Positions 1 through 9,797 of a stretch of 64,000 nucleotides of DNA are shown here, piece by piece. A model generated the notes under the pieces. That model did no database searches. It worked only from the letters and a program-made list of their open reading frames with translations, and was not told where the DNA came from. How positions within the stretch are numbered: position 1 is the first letter of the stretch; each line of letters starts with the position of its first letter. The position numbers and the translations under genes are program-made. Source of the DNA: Ophiosphaerella korrae (Eukaryota > Ascomycota > Dothideomycetes > Pleosporales > Phaeosphaeriaceae); NCBI GenBank assembly GCA_028456385.1, contig JALNQF010000043.1:1-64000 (forward strand). The letters are read 5' to 3'.

Positions 1-7
1 TTTTTTT

Positions 8-77
<70 letters not shown>
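1..77. repeat. Poly-T tract at window edge
   Basis: All bases are T except one G at position 8. It lies downstream of the minus-strand b561 gene. It may be a genuine homopolymer or an assembly artefact near a contig edge. No telomeric hexamer is visible. Confidence 0.9.
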
Positions 78-332
78 CAATTGCTGGGTTATATGTTGTC
101 TAGGTTTGTATGTAGAGAGTATGATACCTGTTGAGTCTGGATGTGTTGGGAGCAATGATGCAGAGCGTGTGTGCAATGTATGGTTTTATTACTTTGTTCT
201 CCGTGCCGGTTCTGTATGACCTTGGTGCAACATGGCCGCAGTCATTGTGACAAACACACTAACCAGCACCCAATCGAGCCTCTTCTCCTTTCCAGACCCC
301 ATATCATCCAAACGCACCCATCTCATCCAGCC

Positions 333-376
333 CCTCATCCTCACCCTCACCCTCACCCTCACCCCTCACCCCTCAC
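333..376. repeat. CCCTCA-type microsatellite
   Basis: A run of imperfect CCCTCA/CCCCTCA units lies just beyond the 3' end of the b561 gene. It differs from the telomere unit CCCTAA, so it is read as a simple repeat. Confidence 0.75.
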
Positions 377-419
377 TCATACACACGATACCTATCAAAG
401 TCAGCACAATGCCACCCCT

Positions 420-1244
420 TCACCCTTGCCATACATACGCAAACCGCTCCTTATACGGCGGCGGCATCCCATCATCATCATCCTCCTCCACCTCCTTGGC
501 CGCAACAACAGGCTCGACCCTCGCCCCCACCCCCGCCCCCGCCCCCCTCCTCCTCCGCCGCTCGCCCACCACCGCAGCACAAACCCACAAAACCCACATG
601 ACGCCCGCAACAACGCCGTACGCAATCATCTGCGCGCGCGACGGCCTCAACGCCAGGAACGCGGGGGCCTCGGACGCAAGCAACAAGCCCAGGCCGCCAT
701 TGATCATGCCCAGCGTGACGACGACGCGGCCGAGCCAAACATGCGCATACGACCACGCGGTGCGGCGCGCAAGTCTGCGGAAGTGCACGTGGTGCGCGAC
801 GCCGAGCAGCGGCTGGAAAAAGAGGAGCACGAAGACGACGATGCCGATGATTGGGTGGTACGTGAGGAGCAGGCCTGGCGGGAAGTTGGTCACCATCCAG
901 ATGCCCAGGCCAAAGGCGGCGGCATACACAATGTATGCGAAGACCTGGAAGATGGCGTGGAGGAGGGGTGCGCCGCGGAAGGGGGCGAGCCGGAGGAAGA
1001 TTGCGCCGAGAGGGAAGAGGAGGACGAAGGCGAGGGAGGCGAGGACGCCGTGGGCGATGAGGATGGCTTGTCGCGAGGATACGTAGGTGTCGTAGGCGTC
1101 GCCGGATATGCCGTCTGGGGCCCAGGCGCCTGGGGTGAAGCTGCCTGGGCCGTATCGTGGGGGGTTGGAGGAGTCTGGTGGGCCGTAATGTCCCCGTCCG
1201 CCTCCTCCGGGGCCCCCGAGTTGTGCGGTGGTGAGGGATGCCAT
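420..1244 (-). CDS. Cytochrome b561 / ferric reductase-like membrane protein
   Basis: The frame encodes 274 residues. A Gly/Pro-rich N-terminus (about 1-55) is followed by five or six hydrophobic segments (about 58-85, 93-117, 125-148, 168-190, 205-227). Four well-placed histidines, H65, H96, H130 and H168, sit in contexts such as YHPIIG and YAHVWLG that match the haem-ligating core of fungal cytochrome b561 domains. These proteins pass electrons across membranes, often together with an N-terminal DOMON domain. No DOMON-like sequence could be read upstream, although the bases just before the ATG (CCTAACCAG) look like a 3' splice site, so an upstream exon is possible and the start is uncertain. 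The C-terminus is cytosolic in type, with an Arg-rich stretch and an Asp/Glu-rich tail. GC content is high compared with nearby DNA, as expected for a maintained gene. Confidence 0.75.
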   Translation of the reverse strand: MASLTTAQLGGPGGGGRGHYGPPDSSNPPRYGPGSFTPGAWAPDGISGDAYDTYVSSRQAILIAHGVLASLAFVLLFPLGAIFLRLAPFRGAPLLHAIFQVFAYIVYAAAFGLGIWMVTNFPPGLLLTYHPIIGIVVFVLLFFQPLLGVAHHVHFRRLARRTAWSYAHVWLGRVVVTLGMINGGLGLLLASEAPAFLALRPSRAQMIAYGVVAGVMWVLWVCAAVVGERRRRRGAGAGVGARVEPVVAAKEVEEDDDDGMPPPYKERFAYVWQG

Positions 1245-3603
1245 TGCTGGTTAGGGTGTTAGGTATGGGTGAGCAGAATGCCATGTAGATTGTTAGATAC
1301 CTAAACTGAGCACAGTCAATCGCGCCATGGTTGTAGTTCCTGGCCTCAAACAAAAGGCAGACAAACCTGAATCCTGCAAGGTCAGGAAATCGTGTATACT
1401 TATCTCCATATGCTAGCACCCCGCATGTCGTGTATCGTACACTGCAGCACGCTCTCCAGCCAAGAGGACCCGTTACCACAGATAAGCCTATGGCGATGCT
1501 CCCACTGGCGAGAGTGACGTTGAAACATAGTGCAAGCCGCTCGACATTACGCGTCAACGCCTATCCTCGCGACCAGAGTGGTTGCAGCCGTACAAGCTAG
1601 GTCCTGCTGGGTTCTGGAGTGGGTGGCGGAGAGCCGAAGGGACGACATGTCGGTGGAACGTGGGGTAAAGGTCCGATCACCAATGTTCAACCCCGCCCAA
1701 GACCAACGTAATCAGGCGTGAACTAGCTCCCGCTTTACCATGGCAGCGGGTTTGCGTATCAAAAGGTTCTCCAGATTGGACGATTTTGAAGGTGTACGTC
1801 GACGCCGAGAAGCCAAGGAGGAATGGCTTTCGATACAGCAATTGCCGGATCTGAGATCGTCGACTTCCCAGAGGACTAACCATGTGCAAGGGAGGTGTCA
1901 GAATGGGTGGATATGGCTCGTGCGCGCTCAGACAAAATGTGTATAGAAGACTGTCGATTTCTTTCGAATTCTGTATAAGTTTGAGCACGGACTGACTCAT
2001 CCGTTCTGGCACACCCCCCCCCCTTGTAACTTGCAGAGGTGGCGTCGTCACTGATATCTGGATTGGATTGACATTGGATTGGCTAAAGCGGGCACTTTTG
2101 AGTTTCTAGCACGATTTTGCTTCCCTGGCGTCCAATGGACAAAATCCACAATATACCATTAACTGAGTAAGTTATATCGTTCCATATGCTTCTGGTTGAT
2201 CTGATCTTTACAGCCATTATCAAGATCGAGAGGAATCAGAGCCCATCCAGCCAAAAGAAGCTGAGTGTCAATTGAGGCGATGCTCAGGAGCGGCGTCAAA
2301 TGACTAAGAATACTGTCAAAAAATAGAACAAAAGTTATTCCTTGCAGTGAAATACGTTCATAGACAACATGAAAAAAATAACTTACATTTCAGAAGGGCA
2401 TAGTGGACTATACCAGATTGATCTGTTGTCGCCACCGACGCGTTCGATACTTACATAATTTCACCATAGAGATTCGGCTTTCTCATGTCAGCATAAATGA
2501 GGCATCAGTCCCAACATGCAAAGAAGCCTGCTGGGTTTCAAGGCATCAGCGTCACCTGGCACTGTAAAGAGGTTCGAGACACGAACAGCACGTGCGCACG
2601 CGAAGGCGGACATATGACCTAGGCGTCCAAGCGGCACGCGCTCGAATTCACACAGGGGCAATACGCGCGGTGACTCTATCTAATCTAGGAGTTAAACCCA
2701 GGCGGTAGTGCAGTTGACTGCCTGCGACACAGGCTTCAACTGCGCATGCAATAAGACTGCCTACCATGTTGTTACTTCTTCTGGGTGGCTTGAGCGGCAA
2801 GGCAGCTTTCGATACGCCTCGACAACACCAGACTCCGGAAAAAGAGGGCGTCCTGAAACCAGCATCTGTCCTGGATGATGGCTGCATAGGCTTCAGGATC
2901 ATTTGTGTTTAGGCAGTGCCTGCACCAACTGATCCAAGACCTGGGATGAGCCTTGGTAACCGTGCCAGACCATGTGGGTACAATGACACCTGGTAATTCA
3001 TACTTGGATTGGTCATACTCCGCCCGCGATATTGGGGTAAACAGTCAATATCTCTCTACACATTTCGGCAGTAGTCGTTGGGAACGGGTGTGACTCGCAC
3101 AGCCACAGGCAGGCGAAACCTCGAGACCGCACCGGGAGCGAAGAAGCGAAGTCAGGACGGATGAGCCTGCCACAGGGCGCGCGCGCCCTTCTATCAGGTA
3201 TCATAGTTTGTGTGAGTCGAGGAAGAGGGGTGTAAAAGTTGATTTGTCGATGAGTTGTGCAAGAAATAAGTCAATGACTCCTTGTTAAACCGATGTTCGG
3301 ATGCCCAAGCTTCGCCACATATGGGGTCATCTGACCAATGACAAGATGGCACGGGGCAACAGCGGGTCCCGATTCGTTGTCATGCAGGCATTTTCCTCCT
3401 CACACCATCTTGCTTGCGGCTCTGAGTCACTGCAGCCTTGGTGACCGATCCACTCCTCGATATCAAATATAGTCTTATATAAGTCTCGGTAGGTTCTGCT
3501 GCTCATGGTTCCCACTTCCGAACTCATCAGTAGTCTTCGCTTTGCGAAGGCCGCTTTTCGCCATTCCTCCCTCACCCCTTATTGACAACCAATACACATC
3601 AAT
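1245..3603. other. No recognisable gene
   Basis: Only short frames without recognisable domains occur here. A poly-C run lies near 2014-2023. Stop density and base composition look intergenic. The last hundred bases probably hold the 5' leader of the next gene. Confidence 0.5.
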
Positions 3604-3975
3604 ATGGGCAAACGGCACAACAGGAAGCGGACGAGGAGCCGTCCGCGGCATCGCGACGGCAACTCACAAAATCAAAACCAAAATCATATTCGAAGCCTTT
3701 CAGTTGATACCACGTCATCGCAAGCAACAATGAATTCTTCTTCTTTTCATTATTCTCCTTACTTTCCTAATACGAACATTCCGGCGGGTCATTGGCACTC
3801 AACGTATCTCGCATGGCAGAATCGGGTCCGACTAGAGCAGCAGCAGCAAATGTTGGAGACGCAGCGACTTCGCTTTTTCGGTGGTGAACCAGGCGAAGAA
3901 GTAAGCCTTCTTGAACCCATGTTGCAAGTCGTCATGGATCTTTTTGATGGCAACACCGACTACGAAGATCCATGA
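3604..3975 (+). CDS. Small basic fungal accessory protein (MGKR-type)
   Basis: The frame encodes 123 residues. It begins MGKR followed by a strongly basic Arg-rich stretch (residues 1-20), then a Ser/Asn/Gln-rich middle, a poly-Gln-like helix near residues 78-84 and an acidic C-terminus ending in YEDP. From memory, a dispersed family of small hypothetical proteins with this layout (basic MGKR start, FGGE motif, acidic end) occurs in Pleosporales; no function is known to me. The ATG sits in an acceptable context (ATCAATATGG) after a pyrimidine-rich leader. It lies immediately left of the transposon nest, fitting an accessory gene. It could be a chance frame, but composition and the family resemblance argue for a real gene. 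Confidence 0.5.
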   Translation: MGKRHNRKRTRSRPRHRDGNSQNQNQNHIRSLSVDTTSSQATMNSSSFHYSPYFPNTNIPAGHWHSTYLAWQNRVRLEQQQQMLETQRLRFFGGEPGEEVSLLEPMLQVVMDLFDGNTDYEDP

Positions 3976-4762
3976 CACTTTCTCTTTGCACATCTCACAG
4001 CATCTCCTCTCCATCTCTCCATTCGTGTAGCGGACGGTTTGGCTTATGCATTTCAACTTCAGAATGGATAATTACTTCCTTGCTGCACTGGGCTTCTGTC
4101 CATAGCAATACACAACTCCTCTCAATCAACACATGGCGCACAATGCGCAATCGTGCCGCTGTCTCGAGTCGCTGGAATACAGTCTGCGATCGCTAAACCC
4201 AACAAAAACTTCCAACAACGATGAACTCTGGTAGCCGGCTGGAGGCGTGGGAAATATCTAAGTGCGGGCTTGTAGCAGAGACAACATTGCCTCCCCTGAT
4301 TCGGCTGGGTCAGAGTGGATGCATGTTCGATCGGTCCAATATCGCTTAGCCCTAGGACTCTGGTTTTTATGTATGGGCGGTGGAGCTGGGCAAATTGGCG
4401 GAAGGGGCGGCTTGATGCACACTTGGCGCCTTTGCTGGCTTGAGCCTTTAGCTCGCAAGTATATGGCTTCCGGTTTGAGCGTCGCTGCCTCTGGGAGATG
4501 GATGGGACATGCATAAGTGGTGGAGGAGTCATCGTGTCTGGATCAGCGAACGCAACACGCCTTTGCGGTGAACATGCGATATAACGATCGCTTGTTCAGG
4601 GGAGGAAACATGGTGGCATGCACAAACGTAGCATATCTTTTCAATAGCACCATCCATTTATCTTAACTTTACATTGTCGTTGCATCGATGTGTTATGTGA
4701 GCGGCGTCCTTTACACCACGTACCTCAACTCAGAACCTTGATGAGACCTTGTGAAAATTTCC
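3976..4762. other. No recognisable gene
   Basis: Short frames on both strands overlap each other and none has a recognisable motif. The sequence becomes AT-richer towards the transposon relic. Confidence 0.45.
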
Positions 4763-6703
4763 CTGAATTAATGTCCGCCCCCGTGTAACGCAAATCCCAC
4801 TGTGCCGCAAAATCCAAAAGTACTTTAACTTTGAGCGACGATAACACTGCGCGCACACGTCGATAATTATTCAAGTTCTGCATAGGTCGTATGCTGTAGT
4901 GACCTTACATGTTTATGACACCTTCCACTAAAAAAAAATACGTCCGTATTATCGCCTTAGCACCTTAGACGCAGAGAGCCTCGTTTTAGAGCATAGCATT
5001 ATTATTTCTCGAGAGCACCAGTATAAAGCTTTTATTCCTCCATAACCCTTACAAAGGGTATTATCTAAGCCTTTAGACGTACTACAAGACCAGCAGGTCA
5101 TCGTTGGCCCCATATCTATTATGGCGCGCAAATTCATGCTTGATTACCACCCCAGTTAGTACTTCCAATCTAAGCGGATTCTAATCTTGGCTAATACAAA
5201 AAACATTATAGGTGATCACAACGATGTAATTTACTTACATCACCCTTTAGGCCAAGCTTATAGCTGTTAGGCCTAGGGCTAGACACACTCACGCCCCAGA
5301 GTTAGCAACTTACACTGACAACCTCTATAACATATTTTGGAGAAGCTCCTGCTTGGCAACAACCATCCCCTATATACCCTATGTAAATCCTAGCGTAAGG
5401 TTATCTCCAGAGCCAAAAATGCTGTCCTAATATATCTTTGCCACTAGAGCTCGTTATAATACTTCTAGAACTATCGCCAGCTCGATCTCTTAGCGCGGAT
5501 GAGCACGCCTCTTCCTTTGCCTCTATCTCTAGGGCATGATTCTTTCTTGGTCGACCACGTTTTCTTTTACCCTTGGCTACAGCAGCTTTGTCATTTACAG
5601 CGCGCTTCAGTCGTGCCTCTTTAAGGTCCTTATAGCTCATCACCTTCGCCTTTCCTAGGACTACTGACCTGGTTGATCGTCCGACTTTGGCTTCGCCGTT
5701 TATCTTCGTCAAGAACTGGCTTCGATCCTGGAGGGCTCGTTTAGTAAGAAATGTTGGAGCGGCATTTGCAAGCTTCTAAATGTGTCTCTACAGGCGCCGT
5801 TTATTTTGCTCATTATTTAGTGCACAACCATCCTGTTTGATTAGGCTATGCAAAGACCCGACAGCTTCTGTTATCACTGGCGTTATAGGCGTTTGTAGTG
5901 CCTCGTCTTACGTATAAGACCTTGCTTCGGTTGGAAGAGTTACCTCAAAGGGGCCTTAGGTGTCTTTGGGAGTATGCTCTCTGGATTGAACGGAAATAAA
6001 CCACTTGCAGCCTATGCGGTTGTGATATTCCTCTTGGCAAATGCCCCGTCACTATCAGGCCTATATGGAGAGGCGAAATGCTCCTTACTATCTCTAAACC
6101 TCCTCGGCACAGTTGTTCAACCTCGTCGCGATAGGCAGTTTTTAAAAGCACAAAGACTCCGATACCACAGGGATACAACTTGTAAGACGTACGAGAGGGG
6201 AGACGATACAAAAGAATGTCATTCGCAAAGAAAAACTCTAACACTCCAAGGGTTTCGTGTGCGCCGAAACTATTATAGATTGATACCTGCGGTTTTCCAT
6301 TAGCTAGTCCTTTAGACTAGGGATTAAAACACGCGTCAGCTACTCTAAGCTAATCTTAAAGTCGTTATATCTAGGAGCTAGGTAGGTAGTCCAGTTGCTT
6401 CAGTGGGTTAAAGCTGGCCAGATTATAAGAGGGAGCAGTGACCTACCGCCAGCACTGCTATGCTCAATAGCAATTGCCATCGTCCACTTAACACCTGCAC
6501 CTCTATAGTCACGTAAGTCGTCCTTACAAGGATTTTGACGGAGCCAAGCATACTTAATATGACTCGTGCTTGGTCCATGTTGTAGCTGAAGCTGATTTGC
6601 TCTAGCGAGCAGTTCCCAATATAGGAGTTTTCTGCAACACACCCCCCAAATGAGTAGTGTAGCTGCTCATCTGGGTTGAGCTTGGCAGAGCTCCGAAAAA
6701 TCC
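4763..6703 (-). mobile_element. RIP-degraded pogo-superfamily (DDE_1) transposon relic
   Basis: Read on the minus strand, fragments in shifting frames follow the order of a fungal pogo-type transposase: YNMD near 6590, a KDDLRDYRGAGVK segment near 6525, LLPLIIWPA near 6430, then GAHETL, NDILLYRLP and SYKL (about 6265-6170), KTAYRDEVEQL near 6135, and at the C-terminus KVMSYKDLKEARLKR followed by the AT-hook-like GRPRK (about 5650-5540). Stops and frameshifts interrupt it throughout, many as TAG where Gln is expected. The left limit is set by a terminal-like sequence shared with 32489..32590. The right side stops at TA 6704-6705, where the next element is inserted. The N-terminal part was not found beyond 9462, so it is truncated or diverged. 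It cannot encode an active transposase. Confidence 0.75.
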
Positions 6704-6705
6704 TA

Positions 6706-6724
6706 ACGTGCTTACTCACGACCC
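6706..6724. repeat. Left terminal inverted repeat of the Fot1-like element
   Basis: ACGTGCTTACTCACGACCC, preceded by TA. It matches the complement of 9442-9460 at 19 of 19 bases. Weaker similarity (GGCCACCCCACTC-like) continues inward. Confidence 0.9.
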
Positions 6725-8153
6725 GGGCCACCCCACTCAACCTGACTGATCTATCTGATCAATTGTGCCATATCCACACACTCAAAGCAGCTGGAATTCA
6801 AGGAGTAGATAGATTAGATTGACTTACACTGGCGCTTGTTGTGGCCAAATATATAACACTTGCTACAAGTTGGTGGTGCGCGTTGGTCCACTTGGGATGC
6901 ATCTGCCTGACGGCTCCTCTCAGCTTGTTCAATCAGTCTCTGTCCTTCAACTTGAATCGTGCCTCCAGAAGCTATATAAAGTCTGTGCTTGCCTTTCCTC
7001 TATATCTTGCGATGATTTTCAACTTTCAGCTAAGCATTTTCATGAGCCAAAATTGCGGCTGAGTGCATAGCTAACTCGCAGCCTTTGACAAGCTGAGACA
7101 GCGCTCGACTTGAGGGACTTTAAGATTGACGCTGAAGAAGATTCTTTAGTATCTAAGTCTGTCTGTAGAGCTGATCAATATTGTGAGGTGTCTCTGCAAC
7201 TAGTAGGCTTGTATAGCCATTAATCTGCGATGGTGCCGGCGGCGGTGTATGCGCGACGGTAAGGTTAGATAGAACCAGACCTACTGCACAGAATCCATTC
7301 TAAATTAAGCTCTCAGAGAAGGCTAATAGGCGTATGCGCGTATATACCTCAAGGAAGAGATCTTTGTCAATATAAAAGACTTCTTGGCGCGCAAGGCGTC
7401 TAATTTCATCACCGTACGCTGTCTTAAGAGGACTGAAGCAGCTTACATCAAGCGGCTAGAGAAGATGTGACGTATGGGCTGGCATACAGAGGCTGATAAT
7501 CTTGTGTTCTGTACAGAACTGATCAAACTCAGGCGTTGCATGGCTGCCGTGTCTATCTAAGATAAGCAGTCTATACGCTCTACTTGTACGAGGCTCTGTA
7601 CATTAGTTGAAGTGCATAAGCTAGTCCAAACCTAGTTAATCAGTTTTCCATCCAGTGTTACTAACAGCGATAGACCAGCTAGCTTAGGGAAGCTTGCTAG
7701 CTAGTATCACTATAGGTGGAATAATCCACCCAGACGCGTTGATACACTTAATTGCTTTAACCCATTCGCAATTGCTAGGCTGTACATCGATTGCGTGTCC
7801 TTCTGTGTCTAAGCTAGTAAACTACCTTAGACGTAGTAGCTACTCCCATCATAAAGCCAGTCTCATCAAAGTTGTACATGTCTTTATCTAAGATCCTATG
7901 CTTGTTGCGCGCGTATCGTCAACAAGCTTGAACTACGCTCTAATTGTGACTGGGTCTTCACATCTAGCTCGCTCTGAATTGAACTTTCGATTCTACTTAG
8001 TCTTAAGCTTAGACTGGCTCTTGATCCATCGTGATGCCCAATTATGTCCAACTGGTTTGGGAGGTGGATCCTGTCCGCGCGCAGAGAGGAGAACGTCAGC
8101 CATACGACGTACGTCAATAACCTGAAGTGGAAAGCCACGCCGATCAAAGTCTA

Positions 8154-8214
8154 TTCACCGCACTGGCCAAGATGCTCCGCATCTTGGCCGTGGCCACCTC
8201 AACGCTGTTTTTTC
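8154..8214. repeat. Left long terminal inverted repeat of the nested element, with internal hairpin
   Basis: It starts TTCACCGCACTGG. Within it, 8165-8189 forms a hairpin with 11-base arms (GGCCAAGATGC / GCATCTTGGCC) around loop TCC. It ends in a CTCAACGCTGTTTTTTC block that is identical in both ends. Confidence 0.85.
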
Positions 8215-8225
8215 GCGCTACCACA

Positions 8226-8998
8226 ATGTCTTTAAGATTTGGACGATATAAAGATGTCGAGAAGCGTATTGAGTTTTGTTTGGCGTCCTTAGACGCATCA
8301 AAAAAGCCAAATTTTGCGCAGTTATCGTGCGATTACAATGTGCTAGTTGATTGGCTCCGGCGTAGGCATAAAGGCTCTAACTCAAAAATCTCTCGCTATA
8401 GTGTCGGCCAGCGCCTCAATAAAGTGTAGGAGGAGACTATAAGACAGTATATTGCTCGCTATAATAGATTAGGTATGCTAGCACTTGTACTGCAGCTGCA
8501 AAGTACTATCTAGAGTATATAGAACCTACTAATCGCGTGCTAAAAGCTACAGCGCGCTAAGAGAGTTGAGCTAGCGCGCCGGCTAGAACTAGAGCCAGAG
8601 CCAGAGCTAATACTACGCTGAGCGCAAGATCTCTCTAAATATAATGAGTCTGTAGATAGAGTTAGAGAGCTCTGCTATAGCGAGGAGCGTATAAGCAGCC
8701 CTGATTATAACTTAATGGCTGTATCAGAGTAGTCTGTAGTTTATGCCGGGCTCGCTTACATCAACGAGCGCAAGCTGCACTACATTACTGTAGTATCGCG
8801 AGCGCGTTAACAACGCCAAAAATCTAGCTAAAGGCAAGTCAAAAGCTCTGGCGTACTTACTATAGCCTTAGCTCAAGCTGCAGTTAACGCGCGCGTTGAA
8901 AAGGATGCTAAGAAGGTTGCGTAGTAGGCGGCGAGACAGTACAAAGCTGATGAGCGACTTGACGAGCAAAAAGCTCAAAATTACGACTTCGTATAATA
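8226..8998 (+). pseudogene. Internally deleted transposase of the nested element
   Basis: From ATG 8226 a 67-residue frame (MSLRFGRYKDVEKRIEF onward) reads like a pogo/CENP-B helix-turn-helix N-terminus (KPNFAQLSCDYNV). It ends at TAG (8427-8429), where Gln would be expected (NKV-stop-EETIRQYIARYNRLGM). Downstream, scattered frames give Glu/Arg/Lys-rich sequence (for example LEKDAKKVA and ADERLDEQKAQNYDF near 8900-8995) that resembles transposase C-terminal tails. The catalytic DDE middle is absent. Confidence 0.65.
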
Positions 8999-9085
8999 TG
9001 TATATTATGCTCAAACTTTGCTGTTTTATATCTTCACTTTTTATCTGCGTTGTGTAGTTATTAAGGTTGCAAGACAAATTTGCAT

Positions 9086-9146
9086 GAAAAAACAGCGTTG
9101 AGGTGGCCACGGCCAAGATGCTCCGCACCTTGGCTAGTGCGGCGAG
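9086..9146. repeat. Right long terminal inverted repeat of the nested element, with internal hairpin
   Basis: Complement of the left end with seven differences. The hairpin lies at 9111-9134. Its loop is again TCC on the plus strand rather than the GGA expected for an inverted copy. Confidence 0.85.
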
Positions 9147-9441
9147 TAAGATCCAATCTACAAGGGACTCCTCTTCAGATAGTGATAGCTTTCGAAATCT
9201 GAGGTGGGCGTCGCACACAGACTGGCGCCCTGCAAGCTGGCGCTGAATTGTTCCACTCAAGACATTGTAGAGCGTCGCAGCGCGACGCTGGCTTTTTATA
9301 CGACCAGTTTGTATAGCTTGGGCCGCAAGAAGTATTCTCCCTTCTTTTTGAGGTGATTGGGCACGTTTTGTGGGCGCCATGGTAGATAGGATAGAGGAGA
9401 GGTTTGTCAAATTAGGTGGGTGGCCCGAGTGGTGGGGTCCT

Positions 9442-9460
9442 GGGTCGTGAGTAAGCACGT
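9442..9460. repeat. Right terminal inverted repeat of the Fot1-like element
   Basis: Exact complement of 6706-6724, followed by TA at 9461-9462. Confidence 0.9.
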
Positions 9461-9462
9461 TA

Positions 9463-9797
9463 GTCAATTCAATGGTTCGGGCCTACCCGATGCGCTCGTG
9501 TGCATGCACAACGCCAGCTCGCAACACCAAGCCACGCGGGGAACAATGAGCTGATATCTCAGCCGCAGCTAGACATGATCCCTTTCCAATGCTTGAGCTG
9601 AGGACTGTCCCGTAAAGACTCTGCATAAGCACACACAATAGCCCGTGATGATTCCTACTCTGTTCCTGAGGCTGGTTCATTCGGGAAGTGCATTTATTTA
9701 GTAAAATATACTGATTTCCCTTCTCCTGCTTCTCAAGCCTCGTCACCCTGACTCACCGTATCAGTACGTTCCTTAAGTTCCCACAACATCATCCCCA
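9463..9797. other. Junction between transposon nest and pseudogene
   Basis: No coding sequence is recognised. The N-terminal part of the older DDE_1 relic was looked for here and was not readable. Confidence 0.5.

Larger units (their letters stand above)
8154..9146 (+). mobile_element. Nested 993-base pogo-like deletion derivative
   Basis: Inverted ends of about 61 bases (8154-8214 and 9086-9146, seven differences in the first 55 or so) bound this insertion. TA at 8152-8153 and TA at 9147-9148 form the target duplication. Deleting the element plus one TA restores the transposase frame ATC-TTA-GAC-TTT (I-L-D-F) of the host element, which proves the insertion boundaries. Inside are a plus-strand helix-turn-helix N-terminus and a degraded C-terminal tail, with no DDE core between them, so the copy is non-autonomous. 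Confidence 0.85.
6850..9380 (-). pseudogene. Fot1/pogo-type transposase, split and RIP-mutated
   Basis: On the minus strand the protein starts MAPTKRAQSPQ and shows an N-terminal psq/CENP-B helix-turn-helix region (GRILLAAQAIQTG, TIQRQLAG), then LSLSEEESLVDWIL, where the nested element breaks it at 9147. Coding resumes after 8153 with RRGFP, DVRRMADVLLSARG, PKPVGHNWASRW and NFDETGF (first catalytic Asp region, near 7880), then GHAIDVQPSNCEWVKAI, GWIIPP (about 7760-7710) and a C-terminal part to about 6850. TAG replaces an expected Gln at several points and the frame shifts near 7925 and 7810. The family catalyses cut-and-paste transposition. This copy is inactive. Confidence 0.8.
6706..9460 (-). 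mobile_element. Fot1-like pogo-superfamily DNA transposon, interrupted by a nested element
   Basis: The ends are a perfect 19-base inverted repeat (ACGTGCTTACTCACGACCC at 6706-6724 and its complement at 9442-9460). Each end is flanked by the dinucleotide TA (6704-6705 and 9461-9462), the target duplication typical of Tc1/mariner/pogo elements. Span is 2755 bases; removing the nested insertion and its TA copy leaves about 1.76 kb, a normal size for a Fot1-type element. Coding runs on the minus strand from an ATG at 9380. Stops at expected Gln codons (for example AAG-TAG-AAT near 8005) show RIP damage, so it is dead. Confidence 0.85.

Noticed and set aside
1..77. Poly-T as a possible telomere or retrotransposon tail
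   Set aside because: No TTAGGG/CCCTAA units and no reverse-transcriptase remnant next to it; kept only as a homopolymer.
478..1557. 359-codon minus-strand frame overlapping the b561 gene
   Set aside because: Low-complexity Arg/Pro-rich translation typical of a shifted GC-rich coding region; the membrane-protein frame is the credible one.
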